Virus record (IMG/VR): IMGVR_UViG_3300025652_000467
Span: 1-26,092 of that record
Source of the DNA: a virus
Strand: one strand, 5' to 3'
Length of the DNA stretch: 26,092 bases
The notes under the pieces were generated by a model. The model made no database searches and was not told the DNA's origin. It saw only the letters and a program-made list of their open reading frames with translations. Made by a program: the position numbers and the translations under genes. Of this stretch, positions 12,351-21,800 are shown in pieces (within the stretch, counting starts at the first letter, position 1; the number at the start of each line of letters is the position of its first letter).

Positions 12351-13301
12351 ATGTCTATTACATCTAGCTCGAACCGTGCTTTCGTTGAGGCGGAACAATA
12401 CTCATCTTTCATCCTAGAACACATGCATGACGGTATGTTACCGGGTAGTTTCTACCGTGACGTATCTGATTTCGGTAATGGTGAAGTGTTAAACATCAAG
12501 ACTATCGGTGAAGCTCAAATCCAAGAAGTAGAAGAAGATTCTCCTCTTGTATATAGCCCTATCGAAACTGGTGAAGTTGAATTACGTATTACTGACTATG
12601 TTGGTGATGCTTGGTATGTTACCGATAAGATGCGTCAAGATGGTGCTCAGATTGAACAATTGCTTGCTGCCCGTAGTAAAGAAGCTACTCGTGCCATTCA
12701 AGAGTTTGTTGAGACCAAAGCATTACAAACTATTAACGATGCACAAACTCCTAACGATGCTAACACCATCAATGGTTTTGCTCACCGTTTCTTAGCTACT
12801 GGTACTAATGACACCATGCTACAGATCGACCTTATCAACATGAAACTCGCTTTCGATAAAGCTGAAGTCCCTTACGGTGGCCGTGTAGCTTTTGTTGATC
12901 CAGTTGTTGGTGCAACTCTTGATACTTTGTATCAGTCTTCGTCTAACGTAGATAGCAACCCTACTATGCAAGCAATTATGGAAAACGGTTTTGATCGTGA
13001 CCATGACTATGTTTTGTCTATGTTTGGTTGGAGCATCATCTCTTCAAACCGTCTACCTGACATCGCTGCAAGCGCTGAGTTTAGTAATGCTAATGCAAGT
13101 AAAGCTAACTTGTTCATGTGTATTGCTGATGACCAGTGTAAGCCGTTAATGATGGCTTGGAGACAGCAGTCTAAGGTTGAAGGCGATCGTAACAAGGACA
13201 AGCAGCGTGATGAGTTTGTACAGACAGCTCGTATGGGCTTCGGTGCTCAGCGTGTTGACACCTTGGGTGTTATCATCACCTCAGCAACTCACATTGCCTA
13301 A
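12351..13301 (+). CDS. Major capsid protein
   Basis: The 316-residue shell protein, presumably of HK97 fold. It follows the scaffold gene by 10 nt with AAGGA as binding site, and a strong terminator-like hairpin follows its stop. Visible features are a long N-terminal arm, a central helix-rich region (DKMRQDGAQIEQLLAARSKE), the segment VPYGGRVAFVDPVVGATL typical of the P-domain spine in podoviral capsids, and a C-terminal strand (RMGFGAQRVDTLGVIITSAT). Codon use is enriched in simple frequent codons, as expected for the most expressed gene. No separate capsid-protease gene is present and the N-terminus gives no sign of cleavage. Confidence 0.92.
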   Translation: MSITSSSNRAFVEAEQYSSFILEHMHDGMLPGSFYRDVSDFGNGEVLNIKTIGEAQIQEVEEDSPLVYSPIETGEVELRITDYVGDAWYVTDKMRQDGAQIEQLLAARSKEATRAIQEFVETKALQTINDAQTPNDANTINGFAHRFLATGTNDTMLQIDLINMKLAFDKAEVPYGGRVAFVDPVVGATLDTLYQSSSNVDSNPTMQAIMENGFDRDHDYVLSMFGWSIISSNRLPDIAASAEFSNANASKANLFMCIADDQCKPLMMAWRQQSKVEGDRNKDKQRDEFVQTARMGFGAQRVDTLGVIITSATHIA

Positions 13302-13305
13302 TCCG

Positions 13306-13338
13306 TTCCCTCCTCTGCTTAGCATGAGGGAATCTTTT
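13306..13338 (+). terminator. Terminator-like hairpin after capsid gene
   Basis: TTCCCTC (13306-13312) pairs perfectly with GAGGGAA (13326-13332) around a 13-nt loop, and TCTTTT follows. It lies 5 nt after the capsid stop. It may end part of the transcripts or protect the capsid mRNA 3' end, since the next gene has no promoter that I can see. Confidence 0.65.
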
Positions 13339-13357
13339 AATATTTAAGGAAATTATT

Positions 13358-13798
13358 ATGTCTACATATGAATCCGATCCTGCTGGTCTTGGTACTGGTA
13401 AGCGTTACGGCAAATTGAATGTTGGTGGCGTAGCCGGTACTTACCGTGGCGAAGGCTCTCAACGTGAGATCGTCTTTGAATTCGCTGCTGGCGAAATGGT
13501 CAATGGCGCACCTTTCACTGTTCCGCTTCCTGCTAACTACTTAGTAGAAGCGTTATACTTGGAAGTTGAAGAAGCGTTTGCAGCTACATCAGGTGCTAAC
13601 TTCTCCATCGACGGTGGTGATCCTCTCACTACTGAATTGCCTTTAGCAACTGCTATCGCTCTTACTTCAGTAGCCTTGACTGGTCTTACTAAGTTGAGTG
13701 GTGTTGCTGCTGGTAACATCGTGCTAACCGCTGATGCTGCTTCAATTGCATCAACAACTGGTAAAGCTCGTTTAGTTATTCAGTATAAATCAGTATAA
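13358..13798 (+). CDS. Head decoration / minor head protein
   Basis: A 146-residue, Ala/Thr/Gly-rich, beta-strand protein with no membrane segment or enzyme motif. Its pattern, YGKLNVGGVAGTYRGEGSQR at residues 17-36 followed by IVFEFAAGEM, resembles small proteins encoded directly behind capsid genes in podoviruses and taken to coat the head. It lies between two terminator hairpins, which would make its level depend on read-through from capsid. AAGGAAA stands before the ATG. The call is by pattern and place; binding to the capsid is not shown by the sequence. Confidence 0.6.
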   Translation: MSTYESDPAGLGTGKRYGKLNVGGVAGTYRGEGSQREIVFEFAAGEMVNGAPFTVPLPANYLVEALYLEVEEAFAATSGANFSIDGGDPLTTELPLATAIALTSVALTGLTKLSGVAAGNIVLTADAASIASTTGKARLVIQYKSV

Positions 13799-13815
13799 CT
13801 ATAAGTAGTAATTGA

Positions 13816-13841
13816 AAGGGGCCGAGTGCCCCTTCTTTTTT
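13816..13841 (+). terminator. Rho-independent terminator after decoration gene
   Basis: AAGGGGC (13816-13822) and GCCCCTT (13828-13834) form a perfect GC-rich 7-bp stem with a 5-nt loop, followed by C and six T. This is the most canonical terminator in the window. The next gene begins only 15 nt later, so some polymerase must pass it. Confidence 0.85.
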
Positions 13842-13844
13842 ATC

Positions 13845-13850
13845 AGGAGA
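13845..13850 (+). promoter_or_regulatory. Ribosome binding site fixing a TTG start
   Basis: AGGAGA lies 6 nt before the TTG at 13857. No ATG stands at a useful distance in this frame, and the longer frame would begin upstream of the terminator, so TTG is the likely start codon. Confidence 0.65.
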
Positions 13851-13856
13851 ATTAAA

Positions 13857-14462
13857 TTGGCAGAGCATAATGTATTAACAGACCCAGAGCTACATGAGCC
13901 TAAGGGCGTTGCAGCAGCGGCTGTCGGTAAAGTATATAAGTCAGATGGTGCAGCCAGCGGCAGTTGGGAAACCTTACCATCTAGTACGACATCAACACAG
14001 GTTTTAGAAGCCTTTAGTGTTCTTACACAGAACCCATCAGGGACAGATGTAGAGACACAAATTGAATTTGGAGCAGGTCAAGGGTCAGGTTCCGACCCCG
14101 TAGAATTGTCAAGTGCAGGAACAGTTACGTTTAATGAAGCAGGACTATACCACATACGAGTTACCACTGTATATGGACGAACTGGAAGTGCTGGTCAAGC
14201 AGAACTAATGTCAAGAGCAGTGTACAATGGTGTTCAGTTGGGTAAAGCCATACACACAGTCCTCACGGATGCTGAGATTGCAATACCTCTGTCTGTGTCC
14301 TACTTAGCAACCATGTCGGCTACTGACACCATATCTTTTGAAATACTCAGAGATAGTGGTGGTAATGACTCAGGTGGCTTATTCGCTTTCACACCTACAA
14401 CATCAGATTGGGGCGTTACACCTTCAGCAATACTTACTATAGATCAATTGGAATTAGTATAA
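13857..14462 (+). CDS. Head fibre-like protein with C1q/TNF-like domain
   Basis: A 201-residue virion protein read from a TTG start. The N-terminal 40 residues carry a motif common to phage head-fibre and decoration proteins (HEPKGVAAAAVGKVYKSDGA). After a Thr/Ser linker, residues about 80-200 read as a ten-strand jelly roll of the C1q/TNF type (GTVTFNEAGLYHIRVTTVYG, then TDTISFEILRD and LTIDQLEL at the end), a trimeric fold often used to bind surface glycans. It sits between head and tail genes, directly behind a strong terminator. It could be a head fibre or a short side fibre. Adhesive role is inference; the modular reading is from sequence pattern. Confidence 0.6.
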   Translation: MAEHNVLTDPELHEPKGVAAAAVGKVYKSDGAASGSWETLPSSTTSTQVLEAFSVLTQNPSGTDVETQIEFGAGQGSGSDPVELSSAGTVTFNEAGLYHIRVTTVYGRTGSAGQAELMSRAVYNGVQLGKAIHTVLTDAEIAIPLSVSYLATMSATDTISFEILRDSGGNDSGGLFAFTPTTSDWGVTPSAILTIDQLELV

Positions 14463-14463
14463 T

Positions 14464-15261
14464 ATGAAATTTACACTACTAGGAATTGTACAAGATATAC
14501 TGAATGACCTAGATAGTGATGAGGTTAACAGTATTACTGACACTATGGAGGCTATGCAAGTAGCTCAGATAGTACAGTCTACATACTTCGAGATGATGTC
14601 ACAGAAGGATTGGCCACACCTACGATCGCTAGGACAGTTGGAATCCCTTTCAGACAACACCCGTAAGACGGCCCTACGTATCCCTGAGACCGTATCTAGA
14701 TTAAACCTTATCAATTATGATAAGAAGCGTCTAGGGGATACTAGGAGCCGCTGGAGCCCTCTCAAGTATAAGGAGCCAGAGGTATTCTTACGGGATGCTA
14801 ACAGTCTTAATACAGATAACACCAATGTAGAAACTACGTCTATATCTGGTGGTGTCACTATAAGTATTAAGAATGACAGAGCACCTGAATACTGGACTAG
14901 CTTTGATGATGAAGTTGTAATAGTAGATGGATTTGACAGCACTGTAGAGACTACCTCACAGGGTATCAACACCCAAGCCTACTATTTTAAAACTCCATCA
15001 TTCACTATAACAGATGGCTTTATACCTGACCTTCCTACAGAAGCTTTCCCTGCACTAATGGCAGAGGCTAAGTCTGTATCAGCTTTACGTATAAACAAAG
15101 AAGCAGATCAGAAGGCAGAGCAACAAGCTACAAGACAGCGTAGACGTATGTCCAATCAAGCTTGGGTTGCTAAGGGTGGTATTCGTAGAGCCAACTATGG
15201 CCGTGTCCCTCGTAAGGGAACCATCTCCAACCATAACAACTTGTTAGATAAGGAATCGTAA
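14464..15261 (+). CDS. Tail tubular protein A-like adaptor (T7 gp11-like)
   Basis: This 265-residue protein probably forms the ring that joins portal to nozzle. The helical N-terminus (GIVQDILNDLDSDEVNSITD, then QVAQIVQSTYFEMMSQKDWP) is typical of this adaptor family (T7 gp11, P22 gp4). The middle has an inserted beta region with PEYWTSFDDEVVIVDGFDS, and the C-terminal helix QKAEQQATRQRRRM is highly charged. It is longer than T7 gp11 (196 residues). It starts 1 nt after the preceding stop and its own stop overlaps the next ATG. Confidence 0.8.
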   Translation: MKFTLLGIVQDILNDLDSDEVNSITDTMEAMQVAQIVQSTYFEMMSQKDWPHLRSLGQLESLSDNTRKTALRIPETVSRLNLINYDKKRLGDTRSRWSPLKYKEPEVFLRDANSLNTDNTNVETTSISGGVTISIKNDRAPEYWTSFDDEVVIVDGFDSTVETTSQGINTQAYYFKTPSFTITDGFIPDLPTEAFPALMAEAKSVSALRINKEADQKAEQQATRQRRRMSNQAWVAKGGIRRANYGRVPRKGTISNHNNLLDKES

Positions 15262-15506
15262 TGACAGAGACAGCGCAGAGACAGCTTGAGGTGAGGCTTA
15301 AACCCGGTGCAGGTGCATTGTACGAGATACGCCTAGAAGGTGGTGGTCAAGTGCCAGAGCTTCTGTCAGGGGTTTATAATCGTAAACTGGTAGCTAACAA
15401 GGCTATCTCTGACTACCTTAGTGACAAAGCATACAAGCAAGCTAACAAACGTAGCTACAACCGGAGCAGAAAAGATGCCAAGGCAAAAGACCAATCTGGA
15501 GATTAA
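15261..15506 (+). CDS. Small basic protein between tail genes
   Basis: An 81-residue protein without a family I recognise. The N-terminal half is beta-like (QLEVRLKPGAGALYEIRLEG), and the C-terminal half is strongly basic (AYKQANKRSYNRSRKDAKAK). The ATG overlaps the adaptor stop (TAATG) and the last 32 nt overlap the nozzle gene. Small genes nested between the two tail-tube genes are common in podoviruses; function unknown. Confidence 0.65.
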   Translation: MTETAQRQLEVRLKPGAGALYEIRLEGGGQVPELLSGVYNRKLVANKAISDYLSDKAYKQANKRSYNRSRKDAKAKDQSGD

Positions 15507-17766
15507 TACGTTTGTCAAGGGACTTATTACAGAGGCTGGCCCTCTTACGTTCCCTGAGAATGCTTCCTTAGAAGATGTGAACTTTGTACTGAATAGGGAT
15601 GGGAGTCGCCAACGTAGATTTGGTATGGACTTCGAGACGAATTCTGTACAGAAAAGCCTAGGGTATGACGTACTAGCTGCTGATACCACTAACATTAATA
15701 GTGCTGTGTGGAAGAACCCAATAGGAGATGGCTCACTAGACATTGCTGTAGTTCAGGTTAATGACGAACTATTCTTCTTTGACAACAGTGCAGCCTCTAT
15801 ATCCAATGCCCCTCTAAATGGTGGGAGCAGTGTGACGATTTCTAGCCTGTCAGGGAATGATGCTACCTTTGCTTCTATACAAGGTAACTTGCTTGTCACT
15901 AATGGCTCACGCTATCCAAGCCTATTAACATACGACAGTGCCACTCAATTAATATCTTCAGACACAATTACACTACAGACTAGGGACTTGTTTGGGGTTG
16001 ATGACAACTATGCTGTTAATCTGAGATCAGGGTCTCTATCTGTAGCCCACGAGTGGAATCTTAGAAACCAAGGGTGGCCTTCATCGTTCGATTGCGCCAG
16101 ATCAAGAAATGGGGATGGAATAGTCTTCGCAGACCCAGTTAGCTACTCTAAGAGCAAGCAAGGGATATACCCAGCTAATACAGACCTGTTGTGGGCGGCT
16201 ACTATAGATACTGCGAAGGAACCTGAAGCTGTAGGGACATTCTGGCCCGAGGAACTCTATAAGAACCTATTCGGAACAACCCCTGCCCCTAAAGGCAGTG
16301 CTATTTTAGACTTGTTTGAAAGGGGGGCTTCTCGAATATCGCTCAACTTAAACAGATTAACAAACGAAGCATCCCTCCCTCAAGACGAGACATTAGGGAA
16401 TGTCAGCAATGTAGGCTTCTACGCAGGAAGGGTGTTCTACGCTATAACCGAAACAGGACTGACTGGAGGTGACGACAACAGCCCTAAACTTGGTACTATG
16501 ATATTTTATAGCCAAGTGGTAGACAATGTAGATAAGCTCGGTAAGTGTTACCAAGAAGCTGACCCCTCTGCTGAAGACATCAACGACGTTATTGCCACGG
16601 ATGGTGGGTTCATATCTATACCAGAGGCAGGTAAGATATTAACATTGACACCCCTAGGTACAAGCTTATTCGTTATCACTACTAATGGTGTATGGGAAGT
16701 AAGTGGTGGTGAAAAAGGTTTTAGTGCTTCCGAACAGAAGCTGAGCAAGGTAACGAACATTGGTGCCGTATCGGCAAGCTCTGTAGTTGTCAGCGAAAAC
16801 CTACTAAGCTTTTGGTCAGAGAGTGGCATACAGGGTATTCAAATTGATGAGATCAGTTTGGCGGGTAAGGTAGACAACATCACCCAAAGTACCGTACAGG
16901 AGCTGTACGACAACATACCCGTAGCTGCTAAGGTGAACGCAACAGCCGTATATGACTCCGTTGCTAGGCAAGTACGTTGGCTGTATAGGGATAGGACTCT
17001 AGCGAGCAGTGGCTTCTATAACAAAGAACTCATATACGATTTGAACTTACAAGCATTCTATGAGAGTAATGTGGAGGCTGTAAATACAGCATCCGGCCCC
17101 TTCCTATCAGGGTATTTAGACCTACCAAATGCTGTATCTGTTTCAGCAACAGAAGATGTTGTTGTGAATGATGTAGTTGTAACTGCTGACGGTGAGGACG
17201 TAACTGTTACCACAAGAGAGGTGGATGAGGGTATTCGGGCTTCTACGAAGTACCTTACCTTTGATACGACAACCTCCAACACAACCTTTACCTTCTCGTC
17301 ATACTCCAACCTAGACTTTATTGACTGGCTGACATATGACGATGTTGGTATAGACGCTCCTGCTACGCTTCTAACGGGTTATCTTACAGGGGGTGCTGGT
17401 AGTAAGGTTAAACACATAAGCGCTCTTGTGGTGCATCTGAGGAGGACTGAGGAGGGGTTTACGGATACAGGTGACGGGTTTGAGGCTGTTGGCCCTAGTA
17501 GTTGTTTAGTTCAGGCACAATGGCAGTGGACGAATAGCGCTTCATCAGGACGATGGGGTACTGAGTTTCAAGCATATCGTATACCTCGTATGTACGTAAA
17601 CGACAATGTCAATGATCCGTATGACTATGGGTTTAGTGTGATTAGTTCTAAGAACAAGTTGAGAGGAAAAGGAAACGCATTAAGTGTTAAGTTTTCAACT
17701 GAACCTGCTAAGAACTTACACCTATACGGATGGGGTTTAGAAGTGCTAGTAGATCAAAATATGTAA
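15475..17766 (+). CDS. Tail tubular protein B-like nozzle (T7 gp12-like)
   Basis: A 763-residue beta-rich protein that should form the hexameric nozzle at the tail tip. Near the N-terminus it has the family signature: EINTFVKGLITEAGPLTFP, then SLEDVNFVLNRDGSRQRR. Further on are propeller-like stretches such as IPEAGKILTLTPLGTSLFVI with TTNGVWEVSGGEKGFS, and a C-terminus ending in LYGWGLEVLVDQ. Length is close to T7 gp12 (794). I start it at the ATG 15475, with GGAG about 7 nt upstream, not at the GTG 15421. The gene closes this transcription block: 114 nt without coding follow, containing the second promoter-like element. Confidence 0.85.
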   Translation: MPRQKTNLEINTFVKGLITEAGPLTFPENASLEDVNFVLNRDGSRQRRFGMDFETNSVQKSLGYDVLAADTTNINSAVWKNPIGDGSLDIAVVQVNDELFFFDNSAASISNAPLNGGSSVTISSLSGNDATFASIQGNLLVTNGSRYPSLLTYDSATQLISSDTITLQTRDLFGVDDNYAVNLRSGSLSVAHEWNLRNQGWPSSFDCARSRNGDGIVFADPVSYSKSKQGIYPANTDLLWAATIDTAKEPEAVGTFWPEELYKNLFGTTPAPKGSAILDLFERGASRISLNLNRLTNEASLPQDETLGNVSNVGFYAGRVFYAITETGLTGGDDNSPKLGTMIFYSQVVDNVDKLGKCYQEADPSAEDINDVIATDGGFISIPEAGKILTLTPLGTSLFVITTNGVWEVSGGEKGFSASEQKLSKVTNIGAVSASSVVVSENLLSFWSESGIQGIQIDEISLAGKVDNITQSTVQELYDNIPVAAKVNATAVYDSVARQVRWLYRDRTLASSGFYNKELIYDLNLQAFYESNVEAVNTASGPFLSGYLDLPNAVSVSATEDVVVNDVVVTADGEDVTVTTREVDEGIRASTKYLTFDTTTSNTTFTFSSYSNLDFIDWLTYDDVGIDAPATLLTGYLTGGAGSKVKHISALVVHLRRTEEGFTDTGDGFEAVGPSSCLVQAQWQWTNSASSGRWGTEFQAYRIPRMYVNDNVNDPYDYGFSVISSKNKLRGKGNALSVKFSTEPAKNLHLYGWGLEVLVDQNM

Positions 17767-17779
17767 AGATAGTGTAAAG

Positions 17780-17845
17780 TTGGTTGAGTATTCTGATATA
17801 TTTTAGTACTAATAAGTATTTAGACATATTAAAAGTATCAGACAT
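17780..17845 (+). promoter_or_regulatory. Promoter-like element, copy B (ejection protein unit)
   Basis: TTGGTTGAGTATTCTGA, an AT tract with GTACTAA, and two AGACAT boxes (17822-17827, 17840-17845) repeat the layout of 2817-2875. As a sigma-70 promoter it reads TTGAGT (17784-17789), 17 nt, TACTAA (17807-17812). It stands in the only sizeable gap of the late block and points at the acetyltransferase and internal virion genes. Confidence 0.6.
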
Positions 17846-17880
17846 TACTATCTAACTAACATTATAAAGGAATACATAGA

Positions 17881-18336
17881 ATGTATATTATTACTGAAGA
17901 ACCTCTGAAGGATTGTATTGAAGAAATGAAGCCTCTTCTGTTAGAACATTATGAAGAGGTAGCATTTAGGAAGGATAAGATAGCGTTCAATCCTGATTAC
18001 GATAAGTACTTACAACTTGCTGACATAGACATGTTACATCTTGTAAGCGTTCGTAAGGAAGGGGTTCTTGTTGGTTACTACTTATCGTTCATCTCAATCA
18101 ACCCACACTACATGGATCACACATATGCTGCTAATGACGTTTTATACGTTCACGAAGAGCATAGAGGAGGCACTGTAGCTTATCGTATGTTTAAGTATGC
18201 AGAAGAGAAGTTGAAAGAAAAGGGTGTATCAATTATAACAGTACACATGAAAAACAAACTGCCGTTCGACCGCTTGTGTGAAGCTAGGGGTATGGAAGCA
18301 ATTGAAACAATTTATATGAAATATATCGGAGATTGA
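17881..18336 (+). CDS. GNAT-family acetyltransferase
   Basis: A 151-residue protein with the GCN5-related N-acetyltransferase core. The acetyl-CoA loop is in NDVLYVHEEHRGGTVAYRMF (about 85-104): a beta-4 strand, then R95-G-G-T-V-A as the pyrophosphate-binding turn, then helix 3. Strand beta-5 follows as VSIITVHM, and the end reads FDRLCEARGMEAIETIYMKY, the usual closing region. The substrate is unknown; protein or small-molecule amines are both possible. It is the first gene behind the second promoter-like element and holds the place of T7 gene 13, among internal virion genes, so it may be carried in the virion. AAAGGA precedes the ATG. Confidence 0.8.
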   Translation: MYIITEEPLKDCIEEMKPLLLEHYEEVAFRKDKIAFNPDYDKYLQLADIDMLHLVSVRKEGVLVGYYLSFISINPHYMDHTYAANDVLYVHEEHRGGTVAYRMFKYAEEKLKEKGVSIITVHMKNKLPFDRLCEARGMEAIETIYMKYIGD

Positions 18337-18337
18337 T

Positions 18338-18799
18338 ATGTCATTAGGTGGAGTGGGTTGGGCCATTGGTGCTGCTGTCGTTGGTGGAAAGATAGAGCAC
18401 GATGCAGCTAAGAAGCAGGCTAAGAAGACAGAGGAGGCAGCAGAGAAAGTTGCAGAGTCTGAACGTGCAGCAGAAGGTGAGAAAGCTGCGCGTCAACGTA
18501 GACAGCAAGTTAAGCAGGCACGTATAGCTAGGGCTGATATTCAGAACGTAGCTGCCGTTTCAGGACAGTCAGGTGGCTCTGCTGCTATTAGTGGGGCTCA
18601 GAATGTCACAGGGACAGCCGCTAGTAACATTGGTGCTATTAATAAAGCTAAGGCTGGGGCTGATGCCACATCAGGTGCTCAACAGAATCTCTTTGCAGAA
18701 CAGATTGCACCACCATCAAGTAGTGCTGCTGTCGGCGGGTTCTTGAAGAGTAATGCTGGTTCTATAGGTAAAGGTATAGACGCTTTAATTACAAAGTAA
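18338..18799 (+). CDS. Internal virion protein, T7 gp14-like
   Basis: A 153-residue protein matching the small internal core protein that is ejected first and forms a pore in the outer membrane in T7-type phages. It has a short hydrophobic glycine-rich N-terminus (GGVGWAIGAAVVGGK), a long Ala/Lys/Glu helix (residues about 22-65), then the family signature RQRRQQVKQARIARADIQN followed by VAAVSGQSGGSAAISGAQ, and a Gly/Ser/Ala-rich tail. It follows the acetyltransferase by 1 nt with GGAG as binding site, and precedes the giant internal protein by 30 nt. Confidence 0.78.
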   Translation: MSLGGVGWAIGAAVVGGKIEHDAAKKQAKKTEEAAEKVAESERAAEGEKAARQRRQQVKQARIARADIQNVAAVSGQSGGSAAISGAQNVTGTAASNIGAINKAKAGADATSGAQQNLFAEQIAPPSSSAAVGGFLKSNAGSIGKGIDALITK

Positions 18800-18829
18800 A
18801 AACCTAAGGGTACATAACAAGAGAACATT

Positions 18830-21800
18830 ATGGATATATCGGACAATAACGATCAGGCACTAGATAAGGCACTAGATGCTGGGGCTGACATCGAGGACAT
18901 TAACAACTTACGTTCTCGTTCAGGTCTTACACAGTTACAGGAAGTCCAACCGGAAGCAGCACCAGAGGGTGCAGGAGAAGCTCCTGTAAGCTCGCCTGAG
19001 GTTGCTGTCGAGGAACCTATAGTAAGTGCCACTGCTGAGGAGTACGTTGATGAGACGGAAACTGAGGGCACTTCAGAGGTCTATATTGACCCACCACTGC
19101 CTCTCCAGCAAGATGCTGTTAAGAGACGTATAGCATTAGACCAAGCAGCACTGGCTAGTGCAGAAGGAAGAACACCTCGTAACGTATATGAGGAATTAAT
19201 GGCTGCACCTAACGATCCTGATATGTTGACTAAGGAGTTGTTTGAGAACACCAGTAAGGCTATTGACAAGACAGACAGTGCAGTAGATGCTGCTTTAAGT
19301 GGTGGTATTGAGGTAGATGGGCCTGCTGTAGCAGCCACTATTACTGGATTGGCTGAACTGAATGACACAGGAGGAGCATTAGCTAACGCAACATCATATA
19401 TAGAAGCCCTTCCCCAGTCTTCTCTACTATCCGTAGACGAAAAGAAGGATGTGATATTCCATCAATACCTGCGTAACATCGCAGCAGAAGTTGTAGATGA
19501 CATGGGTGTTGGTGATTGGTTTGCAGACATTGGGGGTTACTTCGTACCTCAGGAGAACCTACGTCTATCAGAAGCTGCTAAGGTCATGGGCGTTAACTAC
19601 GAAGAAGCTGACTACCTTGACTACACAGACTTCCTGAGTCGTACTGCTTCTAAATTGAAAGACCTTCCAGATGACATTAGATTTCAGATGATTGAGAATC
19701 TTGTTGATGCTTGGCCTGAGATTCATGGGGATAATAGGTTGGCACTATCTGACTTCCTACAGAACCTTACAGGTGAGTTTGATAGAGATTGGAAACATGT
19801 GGAGAGTGCGTTTGAGCGTGTAGATCAGTTTGGCCTAGGGGTTATGACTCCTTATCAAATAATTAAAGGACTGTTCAAAGCGTCTAGCGCCATGCGTATT
19901 GCTGTTAAGTCTGGAAATATAGAAGGGGCTGCTGACATAGCACAGGCTGCTGCTAAAGGAGAGCTTGCTGGTAACGGAGTAACACCTTTAGAAGGGGCTA
20001 CGTCCATGTTACCTGTAGAGGGCTTAGACGACCTTGTGAAGGGGGCTGACAGTAGCCAAGCAGAGAACATCCGTAAGGTGATGGAAGAGAACAGTGCCTT
20101 CTTAGATGAAGTGGACAGTGTTAACTCCTTCGGTCTATCCCTTACAGAGCAAGAGAAAGCTTACGGAAAAGCAGAAGCTATTCGTGAGATTATAGCAGAA
20201 CCGGGTATGGCTAACATACGTGTAACGAAGACAGGTGACACTACCTTTGATGTTACGTATGAAACAGAAGAACTACTTAACGGTAAGTTCCAAACTGTAG
20301 AGCGTGTAAGACAAGCTAAGGCTGTTGATGTAGACCAGAAGACATTCAATGTTGAATACGACGAACTTACAGATACAGGTACTGTCACTAATACGGTAAC
20401 AAAGAGCTTTCAGATTGACTCTATTAAGGGTTCATCTGAGACTGGTGCTGCTTTCCAAGCTAAAGGTACAGACGGTTTCACAGGAACTATTGGTTTAGGT
20501 TCTGTGTTAAGTCCTAAGGCTAAGTTCTGGAAAGACAGCGATGTCTTAGTGGCTATACCAGAGCAGTTAGGAATGAAGGGTTCTAAGATTAAGGGGCTCT
20601 TCCAAGGTGCTGTAGAGAACACGCTAGGAGGTCTGAAGCCTAAGTCTGTTGAACGTCTAGGTGTTGTGTTAACAGCAGGGGATGACCAAGCTAAAGTGTT
20701 CTCCTTTGCAGAAGCTGTACTATCTAAGGATGGTATTAATGGTGTAAGGCTTACTCCCCAAGAGTTTGAGGGATACGTAGGTATGCGTCAGATCATGGAC
20801 AAGCTTCATGCTGTTAAGAACAAAGAGATTGTAGACACTTGGAGGGCACAAGGCGTTAAGGTGTTAGATTGGTTTGGTGGCACTGCTCCGGTTAAGGACT
20901 ACCCTACTGCTGAAGGTGCTCGTATGGCTTTCCAACAGTCTGTAACTAAGTCTAAACACATAGCTATTGAAGGTGCTGAAGATTCTTTCAGCATACAAGA
21001 CCCTTCCAAGTGGGATGACATAGGTGAGGAGCTGGCTTCTAAGTATGCACAAGGCTATCGTCTAGTTAAGACTAAGGAAGGTAAACTACTCCCTGCTGGA
21101 GAGACTAACGTAGAATGGGCACTTGTCAAAGGTGAACGCTTAGACGAACCTTCTGGCATCGTACTTAGTAAGCGTGAAGGCTACATGCCTAAGATACGTA
21201 CAGACGCTAACTACTTCTTGAAACAAACAGTAGCAACTAAGGTTGGTAGTGAAGAGTTTCCTATGGAGAAGACTGTTCGTTACTTCGATAACCGAGCAGA
21301 TGCTGATGCATACAAACAGATAGTTGACCCTGAAGGTACTGGAGGTTTCGCTGTCAAGGCTGATAGGGAATTTACTCCGTCACAATTAGCTGATGAATAC
21401 GTTAACATATCTGGTGGCTTGTTCACTGGTGGACGTAAGAGTGAAGATATACCTTTCGGCTTAGATGGTGCTAAGGGTAAGCGTATGGATAGCCTGACAG
21501 CTATGCAGCGTTACGTTGATAACATCGCTCGTACAACGCCTATGAGCTTGTACAGGGTAGGTGTAGAGGCTAGGTGGTTGCAACATGCTAAGGACTTAGG
21601 GGCTATCTCTAAGAACTACACAGGCAGCTATGCATCTGCATTGGACGATGGTGTATTTGATTCTCACCATGCATCTGCTGGGTTCTTGAGAGAGAGTCAC
21701 GATCAGATAAGCTTTGTTAATGGCATACCAACTTCTTCTGAGAAACTAATGGACATCAAGCTGAGAGCTATGGCTAACGGTTTAGATGAGATAAAGTTCT

